Shown here piece by piece: positions 7,003-15,947 of a stretch of DNA of 64,000 nt. The position numbers and the translations under genes are program-made. Every line of letters starts with the position of its first letter. Position 1 is the first letter of the stretch. Where the stretch lies: assembly GCF_014076415.1 (NCBI RefSeq), contig NZ_CP043568.1, positions 5,332,001 through 5,396,000 on the forward strand, read 5' to 3'. The notes beneath the pieces were generated by a model that saw only the letters and a list, made by a program, of their open reading frames with translations, ran no database searches and had not been told where the DNA came from. This DNA comes from Comamonas testosteroni (lineage in GTDB: Bacteria; Pseudomonadota; Gammaproteobacteria; Burkholderiales; Burkholderiaceae_C).

Positions 7003-8538
7003 ATGACTCCAATCGACTTTTTTCACGCAGCAGCCTTGCGTTATCCAGATGCGCCAGCAGCCTCAGAACTCAGCGCCGATGGTCAAGCTACGGAACATGT
7101 CACATTTCGGGAGCTTGCTCAACGGGTGAACTCTGTCGCGGCGGCTTTTCAGCGCCTTTCCGGCAGCAAACGCCCCAGAGTGGCAATCGCATGCCGAAAC
7201 AGCATGGCCATGCTGGAGAGCATTCTTGCAATTTATCAGTGTCGCGGTGTGCTGATTCCCTTGACGCCCAAGAACCCCGAGGCCGAACTGCGCCAGCAGA
7301 TTACGGTGGCATGCCCGGATCTCATCGTGCTGGACCAGTCGGCTGAAATCCTGCGCACCGCTCAGTCTGTGCCGGTGATGTTCATCGGCCAAAGAAAGTC
7401 TGATGCGGATTTCGATGTTCATGCACAAATCGCTCAGACGACAGATTCCGTGCCAGAGATTCAGGAGGCAGATAGCGAGGATATCTTCGCCATCAAATTC
7501 ACAGGCGGATCCTCCGGTCGTCCCAAGGCCGTTCTGCAATCTGCGCGCTGCATCAACACGATGGTTGTGTCACTGCGCCAAGTCTACAAACTACGGAAGT
7601 CGGAGCGCTTCCTGCTAAGTCCTCCCATGACGCATGGAGCTGGCACCTTTGTTCTTCCTGTGCTGGCTGCAGGTGGTTGTCTGCTGATCATGGATGGTGC
7701 AAAGGCAGGACAACTGCTCGATGCCATGTCTCTACATGATGTCAGCGGCACTTGGGTACCACCCACCTTGCTCTACCAAATGCTGGACGAGCAGGCGATT
7801 CGGCCGCGAACGCTTCAAAGTCTCAGGAACCTGCTGTACGGAGGAGCCGGCGCGACCCTCGAGCGCCTGCAGCAGGCACGGGAACTTCTGGGGCCCGTGG
7901 TCGGCGTGACCTATGGCCTGACCGAAGCGCCTGTGATCATTGCAGGCATGCCTGGCGACGATGGCGCCTTGAACGAGAACCTTGGCAGCGCCGGCAAGGC
8001 TGGCCCGCTGACCAGATTGGCGGTCATGCGGCAAGACGGCAGCCTTTGTGCTGCACACGAGCTCGGAGAAGTTGTTGCTCGTGGTGATTTGCTCATGAGC
8101 GGCTACATGGATATGCCGGATGAAACCAGCCAAGTGCTTTCAGGCGGGTGGCTAAGGACCGGCGATATCGGATATCTCGATCAACGCGGCTATCTGTTCA
8201 TCAAAGGGCGCTCCAAGGACGTGATCATCAGCGGCGGATTCAATGTCTATCCATCTGATGTAGAGGATGTGTTGGCACGCCATGACGACGTGGCTGAAAG
8301 CGTCGTCTTTGGAATTCCCGATGCGCATTGGGGTGAACGTGTCGAGGCCGTCGTTGAACTCAAACAAGGGCGCACCAGCAGCAATGACGCGCTGCGCACC
8401 CATGTACGTGAGGCACTGGGGGCTGTGCGTACTCCCAAGACCATTCACATCATTGACCAGTTGCCCAGAAGCTCATTGGGCAAGGTGCAAAAGCGCCAGC
8501 TCCGGGATGAGCTCATTCAGAAATTCCGCTCGGCTTAA
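7003..8538 (+). CDS. Acyl-CoA synthetase (AMP-forming ligase)
   Basis: A 511-residue member of the ANL superfamily, which activates a carboxylate with ATP and CoA. Visible core motifs are the phosphate loop FTGGSSGRPK, TYGLTEAP, the A7/A8 region LRTGDIGYLDQRGYLFIKGR and SKDVIISGGFNVYP, and the C-terminal catalytic Lys in RSSLGKVQKRQL. Fourteen bases separate it from the thiolase stop; AAGG lies upstream of the chosen ATG. A TTG 18 bp earlier is rejected. The substrate is unknown. A short- to medium-chain or aromatic acid taken up with the help of the downstream Bug receptor is the simplest inference. Confidence 0.9.
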   Translation: MTPIDFFHAAALRYPDAPAASELSADGQATEHVTFRELAQRVNSVAAAFQRLSGSKRPRVAIACRNSMAMLESILAIYQCRGVLIPLTPKNPEAELRQQITVACPDLIVLDQSAEILRTAQSVPVMFIGQRKSDADFDVHAQIAQTTDSVPEIQEADSEDIFAIKFTGGSSGRPKAVLQSARCINTMVVSLRQVYKLRKSERFLLSPPMTHGAGTFVLPVLAAGGCLLIMDGAKAGQLLDAMSLHDVSGTWVPPTLLYQMLDEQAIRPRTLQSLRNLLYGGAGATLERLQQARELLGPVVGVTYGLTEAPVIIAGMPGDDGALNENLGSAGKAGPLTRLAVMRQDGSLCAAHELGEVVARGDLLMSGYMDMPDETSQVLSGGWLRTGDIGYLDQRGYLFIKGRSKDVIISGGFNVYPSDVEDVLARHDDVAESVVFGIPDAHWGERVEAVVELKQGRTSSNDALRTHVREALGAVRTPKTIHIIDQLPRSSLGKVQKRQLRDELIQKFRSA

Positions 8539-8573
8539 GGCCACTTCACACTAAATCACTGGAGGATGACGAT

Positions 8574-9557
8574 ATGAAAAAGCGCACATTGATCCGCATG
8601 GCGCTGGCAAGCGCCGCTACAGGAATGGTTGCGCTAGGTTTCAGTGCACACGCGGACACCTACCCAAGCAAGCCCATCAAATTCGTGGTTGGGTTCCCGC
8701 CTGGGGGTTCCACAGATCTTGTGACGCGCATTGTTGCCGCACAGATGTCTGAAGAGCTGAAGCGGCCCGTCATTGTCGAGAACAAACCTGGCGCCGGCGG
8801 CAACATCGCCTCTCAGTTCATCGCGAATGCGCCTGCGGACGGCTACACCATTTATCTAGGCACCTTGGCTACCCATGGCATCAATCCGGTGTTGCAGAAG
8901 AACCTGCCTTTCGATCACATCAAAGATTTCACCATGATCACCCAGTTGGGCTACTACACCAACCTGGTACTGGTGAACCCATCCACGCCGGTGAAGACTC
9001 TTGGCGACTGGATAAGCCATGCCAAGAAAGCGCAACACGCGATGAATTTTGGCTCGCCAGGTGCCGGCACTTCACCGCACCTTACCGGGGAGTACTTCAA
9101 AATTCTGACCGGCGTGAATCTGACACATGTGCCATACAAGGGCAGCGGCCCTGCGCTCACCGACCTGGTGGGAGGGCAGATCGATGTGATGTTCGACAAT
9201 CTGCCTTCGGCGCTGGGGCTGGTGAAGGCAGGAAAGCTCCGTGCTCTGGCCATCACTTCTCGCGAGAGGGTTCCGCAACTGCCAGATGTGCCTACCGCAG
9301 CCGAATCCGGACTACCGGACATGGTCGTGGATGCCTGGGTTGGCGTGATGGCGCCAGCCCATTTGCCCCGCCCTATCCTGGATAAGCTGCACAGCGCCAT
9401 TGCCAAAAGCGTTGCCAATCCCCAGGTTCGCGAAAAGCTGGAGGAAAGAGGTGTGACCATCCGGACTTCTCGACCCGAAGAATTTCTGGCCTACGTGAAG
9501 TCGGAGAACGCAAAGTGGGCCAACGTCGTGAAAATTTCAGGTGCCGTAGCGAACTAA
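8574..9557 (+). CDS. Bug-family (TctC-like) periplasmic solute receptor
   Basis: A 327-residue secreted binding protein with a signal peptide ending near FSAHADTYPSKP. It has the family signatures IKFVVGFPPGGSTD, ENKPGAGGN and ADGYT, and the two-lobed periplasmic fold of Bug receptors, which usually bind carboxylates or amides. A clear ribosome-binding site (GGAGG, 8574 minus 12) precedes the start. It closes the IclR-controlled operon. No TctA/TctB membrane genes are near, so this is an orphan receptor that must use a distant permease or act as a sensor. Confidence 0.93.
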   Translation: MKKRTLIRMALASAATGMVALGFSAHADTYPSKPIKFVVGFPPGGSTDLVTRIVAAQMSEELKRPVIVENKPGAGGNIASQFIANAPADGYTIYLGTLATHGINPVLQKNLPFDHIKDFTMITQLGYYTNLVLVNPSTPVKTLGDWISHAKKAQHAMNFGSPGAGTSPHLTGEYFKILTGVNLTHVPYKGSGPALTDLVGGQIDVMFDNLPSALGLVKAGKLRALAITSRERVPQLPDVPTAAESGLPDMVVDAWVGVMAPAHLPRPILDKLHSAIAKSVANPQVREKLEERGVTIRTSRPEEFLAYVKSENAKWANVVKISGAVAN

Positions 9558-9684
9558 TTCACAAGCCAGGGCCGAGCAAGCGGGGGACGTGCCTGATCCC
9601 GAGTTTGATTGCTCACGCCCAGAAATGGAAGATTCACGCGCGTTTCCAAGGAGCAACTAGAAAACCCCCAGGTTTCCCCCTGTG

Positions 9685-9724
9685 CAAAGCATGCTACTGC
9701 CGACATAGGCAATGGCATGCTTTG
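9685..9724 (+). terminator. Hairpin downstream of the Bug gene
   Basis: Perfect 10-bp arms CAAAGCATGC and GCATGCTTTG around a 20-nt loop that contains a further TGCC/GGCA pairing, followed by TTTGC. Probably the terminator of the thiolase operon. The rest of the 220-bp gap shows nothing else. Confidence 0.5.
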
Positions 9725-9777
9725 TTTGCAAGACAATGACTGCCTTACAAGACAACCTACGCTGAACGAGCCTAGAC

Positions 9778-10419
9778 ATGCACGCCACGCGCATCATTGC
9801 CATCCGGCACGGAGAGACGACCTGGAACGTCGATGGACGCATCCAGGGGCATCTGGATATTCCCTTGAACGACACCGGCCTGTGGCAGGCCGAGCAGGCA
9901 GCCCAGGCGCTGGCCGACGAGAGCATTGCCGCCATCTACAGCAGCGACCTGCAGCGTGCCCATGTCACGGCGCAGGCGATTGCCCAGAGATCCGGTGCCC
10001 CGCTGCACACCACCACCGGCCTGCGCGAGCGCTGCTTCGGCGATTTCCAGGGCCGCACCTTCAAGGATGTGGAAGCCACCCAGCCCGAGGACGCCCAGCT
10101 CTGGCGCACGCGCAACCCGGCCTATGCCCCGCCCGGCGGTGGCGACTCGCTGCAGGCCTTGCGCGAACGCATCTTTGCCACCGTGGACGGGATTGCGCGC
10201 CAGCATGAGGGCGAGCAGATCGTGCTGGTCGCCCATGGCGGTGTGATGGACGTGCTCTACCGCCTGGCCACGCGCCAGGACTTCCAGACGCCCCGCACCT
10301 GGGAGCTGAGCAACTGCGCCATCAATCGCCTGCTCTGGACGCCTGACGGCCTGTCTTTGGTAGGCTGGGCAGATACCGCACACCTTCAGCAAGGCAGCCG
10401 AGATGAAGCACATTCCTGA
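9778..10419 (+). CDS. Histidine phosphatase (phosphoglycerate mutase-like)
   Basis: A 213-residue branch-1 histidine phosphatase. The phospho-acceptor motif RHGETTWN is at residues 10-17, LRERCFGDFQG supplies the Glu region and the second His is in VAHGGVMDVLYR. The family includes phosphoglycerate mutases and small-molecule phosphatases such as GpmB/CobC; the substrate here is not readable. The 3' end overlaps the next gene by 17 bp, so the two are translationally coupled. Confidence 0.9.
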   Translation: MHATRIIAIRHGETTWNVDGRIQGHLDIPLNDTGLWQAEQAAQALADESIAAIYSSDLQRAHVTAQAIAQRSGAPLHTTTGLRERCFGDFQGRTFKDVEATQPEDAQLWRTRNPAYAPPGGGDSLQALRERIFATVDGIARQHEGEQIVLVAHGGVMDVLYRLATRQDFQTPRTWELSNCAINRLLWTPDGLSLVGWADTAHLQQGSRDEAHS

Positions 10420-11587
10420 GCATTTGCAGACCCTGGTCGGCCAGGCCGTCAAACGCATAGACACACCCGCCCTGGTCATAGACCTGGACGCCATGGACCG
10501 CAATATCGAGCGCATGGCCCGCTTTGCCCAGCAGCATGGCGTGCTCTGGCGCCCGCATGCCAAGCTGCACAAAAGCGCTCATATCGCCCATCTGCTCGAG
10601 CATGCCGGCGCCTGCGGCCACTGCGTGCAGAAAGTCAGCGAGGCCGAGGCACTGGCTCAGGGCGGCATCACCAATATCTTCATCAGCAACGAAGTCATTG
10701 GCCTGACCAAGCTGGCGCGCGTGGCGGCTCTGGCCAAGGCACTGAATGCACAGGGCGGCCGGCTGGCCCTGGCCGTGGATTGCGAGGAAGGCATCGCCCG
10801 GCTGGCGCGGGCCCTGCAGGATGCGCAGGCAGGCGATGCGGCCATGGATGTGCTGGTGGAAATCAATGTCGGCCAGAACCGCTGCGGCGCAGAGCCCGGC
10901 GAAGCCGCCCTGGTGCTGGCACAGGCTATTGCGGCCCAGCCCACGCTGCGCTTTGCGGGTCTGCAGGCCTACCATGGCGGCGCCCAGCATCTGCGCAGCG
11001 CCGAGGAGCGCAGGGCAGCCATTGACCAGGTGCTCAAGCTCGTCAACCGCACGCGCCATGAGTTCGACCGCGCCGGCCTGGCCATACCGCTGATCACGGG
11101 TGCCGGCACGGGCACCATGGTCAACGAGGCCGCCAGCGGCATCTATGGAGAAATACAGCCCGGCTCCTTCCTCTTCATGGATGCAGACTACGCGGCCAAC
11201 CAGCGCGACGCGGCCCAGCCCCTGTTCGAGCATGCGCTCTACGTCAAGACCCAGGTCATGTCGCTCAGCAGCGGGCATGCCGTCTGCGACGCCGGCCACA
11301 AGGCCCATGCCATAGACTCAGGCCTGCCCAGGCTGCATGCGCTGCCGCCTGAAAACGCGCTGCGCTTTGCCAACGGCGGCGACGAGCATGGCGTGCTGCA
11401 CCCCGATGCCGATGCCGGCAACCACAGCGGCTGGCTGCCCGCGCTGGGCGAGACGCTGTGGCTGATTCCCGGCCACTGCGACCCCACGGTCAATCTGCAC
11501 GACCATCTGATCGGCGTGCGCGGCGGACGGCTCAAGGGCGTGGTCGAACGCATCTTCACCGTGGACGGGCGCGGTGCGCTGACCTGA
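10403..11587 (+). CDS. D-threonine aldolase-like PLP enzyme (DSD1 family)
   Basis: A 394-residue fold-type III PLP enzyme with an alanine-racemase-like N-terminal barrel. The PLP lysine is most likely in WRPHAKLHK (about residue 54). The C-terminal metal site reads PGHCDPTVNLHD, with the His and Asp seen in metal-dependent D-threonine aldolases. Such enzymes split D-3-hydroxy amino acids to glycine and an aldehyde; D-serine dehydratases are the near relatives and remain an alternative. It starts inside the phosphatase gene. Confidence 0.85.
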   Translation: MKHIPEHLQTLVGQAVKRIDTPALVIDLDAMDRNIERMARFAQQHGVLWRPHAKLHKSAHIAHLLEHAGACGHCVQKVSEAEALAQGGITNIFISNEVIGLTKLARVAALAKALNAQGGRLALAVDCEEGIARLARALQDAQAGDAAMDVLVEINVGQNRCGAEPGEAALVLAQAIAAQPTLRFAGLQAYHGGAQHLRSAEERRAAIDQVLKLVNRTRHEFDRAGLAIPLITGAGTGTMVNEAASGIYGEIQPGSFLFMDADYAANQRDAAQPLFEHALYVKTQVMSLSSGHAVCDAGHKAHAIDSGLPRLHALPPENALRFANGGDEHGVLHPDADAGNHSGWLPALGETLWLIPGHCDPTVNLHDHLIGVRGGRLKGVVERIFTVDGRGALT

Positions 11588-11604
11588 TTCGCTCCTGCTC
11601 CGGG

Positions 11605-11690
11605 CCTTGATTGCTATATAAACAAGAGCTTACAACGCATTTCATAAAATGATTTCAAGGCATAAACAGCCTGAAACTCATATATGAAAT
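11605..11690. repeat. AT-rich dispersed repeat, Comamonadaceae type (divergent copy)
   Basis: The only AT-rich stretch between convergent genes, with the phrases ATTGCTATATAAACAAGAGCTTAC and GGCATAAACAGCCTGAAACTC split here for length. It resembles the family at 32277, 38277 and 62218. I rely on recall of such repeats in related genomes. Confidence 0.35.
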
Positions 11691-11708
11691 TCGCCAGCAG
11701 CTCTCTTT

Positions 11709-12464
11709 TTATGAGCCTTCAGGCCACCATCCGTCGGCACGGCGCTCCATGCGCGGGCAGTCGTAGGCCGCGACCACGGGGATGGCGCTGCCATCGGCAC
11801 GCACCAATTTCTGCTGCCACTGCATGCCCTGGCGCATGGCCACGGCGATGGCGGCCACTTCGGCGCCGCAGCGCTCCAGCAGCTTGAGACCGGACACCAT
11901 GGTTGTGCCCGAACTCACGGCATCGTCGACCACCAGCACGCGCTTGCCAGTGATCAGACTCAGCTGATTGGGGTCGATATAGAGCAGCTTGCCCTTGCCC
12001 GGCGTGGTGATGGAGCTGACGGGCTCGGAGAGCTCGTCGCGGTACCAGTATTTGCGCGAATAGCCCAGCGGCACATAGCGGCGGTGACCCAGGTGGCGCG
12101 CCACCAGCGGCGCGAAGGCCAGGCCCAGCGTGGGCAGGCCTATGATCACATCGAAATCATGCGCCCCCGCGCCTTGCGCCATATGCAGCGCCAGCTGCTC
12201 CACCACCTCCAACGAGGCCTGATTGGCAATCAGAGAGGCCACGCAGCGGTCCGGTGCCGAGCCATCGGCTGTCGGCATGCCGCGCAGCGGCAGCAGCAGA
12301 TAGCGGCCGTCGGGCAGTCTGGCCGGGTAGCTCTTCGCATAGGGCGGCAGCGGCGACTGGGGCAGCTCGGCCTCGGTGACGATGGCTTGCCAGTAGTCGG
12401 TCGTGGCGTCGAAGCCGGGCAGGTTCTGGCCGCAAAGATCGACCACGGATGCAATTTCACTCAT
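11709..12464 (-). CDS. Phosphoribosyltransferase-family protein
   Basis: A 251-residue protein with the PRPP-binding signature VLVVDDAVSSGTTM in its C-terminal half. The N-terminal part (LPDGRYLLLPLRGMP, FDVIIGLPTLGLAFAPLVA) fits a type I phosphoribosyltransferase fold with an unusual hood. I chose the ATG beginning MSEIASVVDL, 7 bp after the stop of the upstream M20 gene; 29 more in-frame codons upstream lie inside that gene. Being last in an operon with a Bug receptor and an amidohydrolase, it may salvage a base or nucleoside-like product. The substrate is unknown. Confidence 0.8.
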   Translation of the reverse strand: MSEIASVVDLCGQNLPGFDATTDYWQAIVTEAELPQSPLPPYAKSYPARLPDGRYLLLPLRGMPTADGSAPDRCVASLIANQASLEVVEQLALHMAQGAGAHDFDVIIGLPTLGLAFAPLVARHLGHRRYVPLGYSRKYWYRDELSEPVSSITTPGKGKLLYIDPNQLSLITGKRVLVVDDAVSSGTTMVSGLKLLERCGAEVAAIAVAMRQGMQWQQKLVRADGSAIPVVAAYDCPRMERRADGWWPEGS

Positions 12465-12471
12465 ACAAAAC

Positions 12472-13689
12472 TCAGTCGCGGCGCAGATAGCTCTCGGCCA
12501 GCTTGACCCAGAACGAGGCCGTGACGGGCAGCAGGTTGTCGTTGAAGTCATAGGCAGCGTTGTGCACCATGCAGCCGCCCTCGCCCATGCCGTTGCCGAC
12601 GATGAAATAGTTGCCGGGAACCTGGTTGAGCATGATGGCGAAGTCGTCGCTGGCCTGCAGCGGCTGCAGATCGGGAATCAGCCATTGCTCACCCGGAAAT
12701 TCGCGTGCCACACCGACTGCGAAATCGGTCGCGTTCTTGTCGTTCATGACGGGCGGATAGCGCCATTTGTAGTCCACCTCGGCCGTGGCGCGGTGCACGG
12801 CGGCCTGGGCATGTGCCATGGCCGTGATGCGCTCGCGCAGCTGCTGGCGCACCTCGGGGCAACGCGCACGAATGGTCACGCGCAGCTCGCAGGTTTCCGG
12901 AATCACATTGGGCGCATCGCCCGCATGGATGGCACCGATGGTGACCACGGCCATGTCGTTGGGGTCGATCTCGCGCGAACGAATGGTCTGCAGCGCCAGC
13001 ACCAGATGCGAGGCCACGACGATGGGGTCCACGGCCACGTGGGGCATGGCGCCATGGCCGCCCTTGCCGCGGATGGTGATGATGGCCGTGTCCGAGCTGG
13101 AATACATCACGCCCGAGCGGAAGCCGAACTGCCCGGCCGGGTAGCCGGGTTCGTTGTGAAACGCGTAGAGCGCATCGCAGGGAAACAGCTCGAACAGGCC
13201 CTGCTCCACCATCTTCTGCGCACCGCCATGACCTTCCTCGGCGGGCTGAAAGATCAGATTGAGCGTGCCCTGGAGCTGGTTCTTGTGCCCGGCCAGCACC
13301 CTGGCTGCGGCCAGCAAGGTGGCTGTGTGACCATCGTGGCCGCAGGCATGCATCTTGCCGTCGTGACGGCTGGCATAGGGCAGGCCCGTGGCTTCACGGA
13401 TAGGCAGTGCATCCATGTCGGCGCGCAGGCCCAGGCGCTTGCCATCCAGGTGATCGCCGCAGCGCAGCGTCCCCACCACGCCGGTGTCGCCCAGGCCGCG
13501 ATGGACCTCGTAGCCCCATTCGGCCAGCCTGGCGGCCACGATATCGCCGGTGCGGTGCTCTTCGTAGGCCAGCTCGGGATGGGCGTGCAGATCATGGCGC
13601 AGGGCCAGCATCTCGGCCGCCACGGCCGCCACTTCGGGCAGCACGGGCGGGTGGATCTCGGCATGCACCGGGTTCAGAGGCGCGACCAT
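12472..13689 (-). CDS. M20 family amidohydrolase (hippurate-hydrolase-like)
   Basis: A 405-residue metallo-amidohydrolase of the M20D group. Metal and catalytic motifs: LRADMDALP, HACGHDGHTATLLAAA, FQPAEEGHGGA and the dimerisation segment ITIRGKGGHGAMPHVAVDP. The enzyme hydrolyses N-acyl amino acids or similar amides, and lacks a signal peptide, so it is cytoplasmic. It begins 4 bp after the Bug receptor stop and is followed at 7 bp by the phosphoribosyltransferase-like gene, a tight three-gene operon for uptake and hydrolysis. Confidence 0.92.
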   Translation of the reverse strand: MVAPLNPVHAEIHPPVLPEVAAVAAEMLALRHDLHAHPELAYEEHRTGDIVAARLAEWGYEVHRGLGDTGVVGTLRCGDHLDGKRLGLRADMDALPIREATGLPYASRHDGKMHACGHDGHTATLLAAARVLAGHKNQLQGTLNLIFQPAEEGHGGAQKMVEQGLFELFPCDALYAFHNEPGYPAGQFGFRSGVMYSSSDTAIITIRGKGGHGAMPHVAVDPIVVASHLVLALQTIRSREIDPNDMAVVTIGAIHAGDAPNVIPETCELRVTIRARCPEVRQQLRERITAMAHAQAAVHRATAEVDYKWRYPPVMNDKNATDFAVGVAREFPGEQWLIPDLQPLQASDDFAIMLNQVPGNYFIVGNGMGEGGCMVHNAAYDFNDNLLPVTASFWVKLAESYLRRD

Positions 13690-13692
13690 GGC

Positions 13693-14685
13693 TTATTCCG
13701 CCTGGATGTTGGCCGACTTCACGATCTGGGCATAGCCGGCTTTTTCCTTCTTCAGGAACTGGACGAAGCTGGCCTGGGTGCCGGAGCCGGGCGTGGCGCC
13801 ACCGTCTTCCAGGCGCTTGCGCACATCGGGCATCTTGAGCACGGCATCGAGCTCGGTGGCCAGGCGCGTGACCACGGCCTGAGGCGTCTTGGCGGGCACG
13901 AACAGCCCCGTCCAGGTGTTGAGGTCAAAGCCCTTGAGTTCGGCCGTCTCGCCAAAGGTGGGCACAGCGTGGATGGCATCGATGCGCCTGGCCGATGTCA
14001 CACCCAGACCTTCGAGCTTTTTCTGCTGGATCATGGGCACGGCACTCACAGTGGTGAGCATGCCCACATCGACCTGGCCGCCCATCACGTCGCTGGTGAT
14101 CTGGGCGCCGCCGCGGTAGGGCACATGCACCAGCTTGATCTTGGCGCGCTCCTGCAGCATTTCCATGGCCAGATGCAGCATGGTGCCCACGCCCGAAGTG
14201 GCGTAGGTCAGCGATCCGGGCTTGGAACGCGCCAGTGCAATCAGCTCGTTCAGATTGTGCGCCGGCAGGCCGGGACGGGCCACGGCGACCACCGGGGCGA
14301 TGGTGGTCAGCCCCACGGGGGTCAGATCCTTTTCGGCGTCGTACTTGACGGCGGAATTCACCAGCTGGGCAATGCTGATGGGGCCGTCAAAGCCCATGAG
14401 CAAGGTGTAGCCGTCGGCCGGCGCCTTGACGGCCTTGCTCACCCCGAGCACACCGCCGGCGCCAGGCACGTTGTCCACCACGATGGACTGGTGCAGGCGC
14501 TCGCCCAGCTTCTGGCCGATCAGGCGTGCCGTGGTGTCCACATTGCCACCGGCGCTGAACGGCACGATCAGCGTGATGGGCTTGGTGGCAGGCCAGGCAT
14601 CGGCGGCGGCAAGAACGGGAGCGGAAAAACCGGCCGCAGCCATCAGGGCGGCGGTCGCGACAAGAGAGCGGCGTGGTATGGACAT
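13693..14685 (-). CDS. Bug-family periplasmic solute receptor
   Basis: A 330-residue binding protein. I start it at MSIPRRSLVATAAL, which gives a normal signal peptide ending near APVLAAADAW; an ATG 27 bp upstream adds an unlikely MPVTHCCLY. Signatures are KPITLIVPFSAGGNVD, VDNVPGAGGVLG and ADGYT. It is the first gene of the operon with the M20 amidohydrolase, so it may bind an N-acylated compound. No TctAB genes are nearby. Confidence 0.92.
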   Translation of the reverse strand: MSIPRRSLVATAALMAAAGFSAPVLAAADAWPATKPITLIVPFSAGGNVDTTARLIGQKLGERLHQSIVVDNVPGAGGVLGVSKAVKAPADGYTLLMGFDGPISIAQLVNSAVKYDAEKDLTPVGLTTIAPVVAVARPGLPAHNLNELIALARSKPGSLTYATSGVGTMLHLAMEMLQERAKIKLVHVPYRGGAQITSDVMGGQVDVGMLTTVSAVPMIQQKKLEGLGVTSARRIDAIHAVPTFGETAELKGFDLNTWTGLFVPAKTPQAVVTRLATELDAVLKMPDVRKRLEDGGATPGSGTQASFVQFLKKEKAGYAQIVKSANIQAE

Positions 14686-14877
14686 GTACAGGCAGCAGTG
14701 GGTCACGGGCACCTCGCCGCAACATGCGGACGGCGGAGTGCCCGTGCAGGCCGGCGGGTCAAGACAGCTTGCCGACCGGGGATATGCGCGAAATTATCGG
14801 TTCGCTTCTCGCGAAATGTCATAAATAAAACTACTTAGCAATCGATGCTTACCCCTGAAAACCTCTGATCCACGATC

Positions 14878-15861
14878 TCAAAGCATTGCCTGTCGGGCCA
14901 TCAAGGCACCGGCGGTCTCGGCTACCAGGGCCGCCACCGCCTTGCCTGCCAGAGTGAAAGGACGCTGACTGCTGGTAGCCAGCACCACATGCTGACGAAA
15001 CACCCGCTCCGCCAGCGCAATGGCTGCGAGGCTGCCACAGGCCAGCTCCTCGCTGACGGCATGGCGCGGCAGCAGCGTGGCGCAGTCGTGCCGAGCCAGC
15101 ATGCTCTTGAGGATCACCGATGAGCTCCCCTCCAGGATCACGTTCAGGTGCAGCCCCTGCCGGCCTGTCTGCTCATCGAGCAGGTTGCGGATGGCGTTGG
15201 GAGGCACCGGCAGCACCAGCGGCAGGCGCTCGAGCGTCTGCAGGGCCAAGCTGACCGGCAGGGCCGTATCCGCCGGCGCCAGCATGCGCTGCAGCACACG
15301 CTGGCGGCCCACCACGCAGATCTGCGCATCGGCCAGCTTGCGGTAGCTGTTGCTGCCTCTGGCCCGGTAGCGGTTCAGGATCGCCATGTCGATGCGGCCC
15401 TGGCTCAGCGCCACCTCCATGTCTCCGCTATAGCCCTCTATGACGCGCAGCCGGATCTCGGGAAAGCGCTGCGCCACCTCGCCATACAGTGCCGCGGCCA
15501 TGAAGCCGGCCACACCCGGCACCAGGCCCAGCGTAACCAGGCCGCTGGGCACACCGTTCAGCTCCTTGCCCAGGCGCACCAGCGCCTCGGCCTCGGACAG
15601 CAAAGCCGAAACGCGCGGCAGCATCTGCTCGGCCAGTGCCGTGGGCTTGACGCCGCGTCCGGTGCGATAGAAAAGCGCGCCGCCCAGTGCGCGCTCCAGT
15701 TCGGCGATCTGCCGGCTCACGGCCGACTGCGCCAGTCCACGCTCGACGGCCGCGCGTGTCAGGCTGCCGCCCTGGATCGCAGCGGCCAGCGTCCTCAGCG
15801 ACTTCAGTGTCAGCAACTCCAGGGCTTCGGTGGCGTGGGTCATGGCAGCTTCTGCATCCAT
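14878..15861 (-). CDS. LysR-family transcriptional regulator
   Basis: A 327-residue LysR regulator. The N-terminal helix-turn-helix covers SLRTLAAAIQGGSLTRAA and LAQSAVSRQIAELERALG, followed by a periplasmic-binding-like effector domain. It is divergent from the CaiB / acyl-CoA dehydrogenase operon, the usual arrangement for a LysR activator. An in-frame ATG six codons downstream is an alternative start. The effector is unknown. Confidence 0.93.
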   Translation of the reverse strand: MDAEAAMTHATEALELLTLKSLRTLAAAIQGGSLTRAAVERGLAQSAVSRQIAELERALGGALFYRTGRGVKPTALAEQMLPRVSALLSEAEALVRLGKELNGVPSGLVTLGLVPGVAGFMAAALYGEVAQRFPEIRLRVIEGYSGDMEVALSQGRIDMAILNRYRARGSNSYRKLADAQICVVGRQRVLQRMLAPADTALPVSLALQTLERLPLVLPVPPNAIRNLLDEQTGRQGLHLNVILEGSSSVILKSMLARHDCATLLPRHAVSEELACGSLAAIALAERVFRQHVVLATSSQRPFTLAGKAVAALVAETAGALMARQAML

Positions 15862-15872
15862 CTGAAAACGAG

Positions 15873-15889
15873 ATATCTGATTCTCATAT
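15873..15889. promoter_or_regulatory. Putative LysR box
   Basis: ATAT-N9-ATAT, containing a T-N11-A arrangement (15874 to 15886), in the 86-bp divergent region between the LysR gene and the CaiB operon. This is the standard shape of a LysR site but is weakly constrained. Confidence 0.35.
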
Positions 15890-15947
15890 TTCTGGTTGGC
15901 TCGCGGCTAGCTGTTTCCTACATTGACCTGCAGGAGACATGCACACC

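Noticed and set aside
12403..14838. An open frame of more than 800 codons antisense to the Bug-M20 operon
   Set aside because: Low-complexity His/Gly/Gln composition and complete overlap with three convincing genes.
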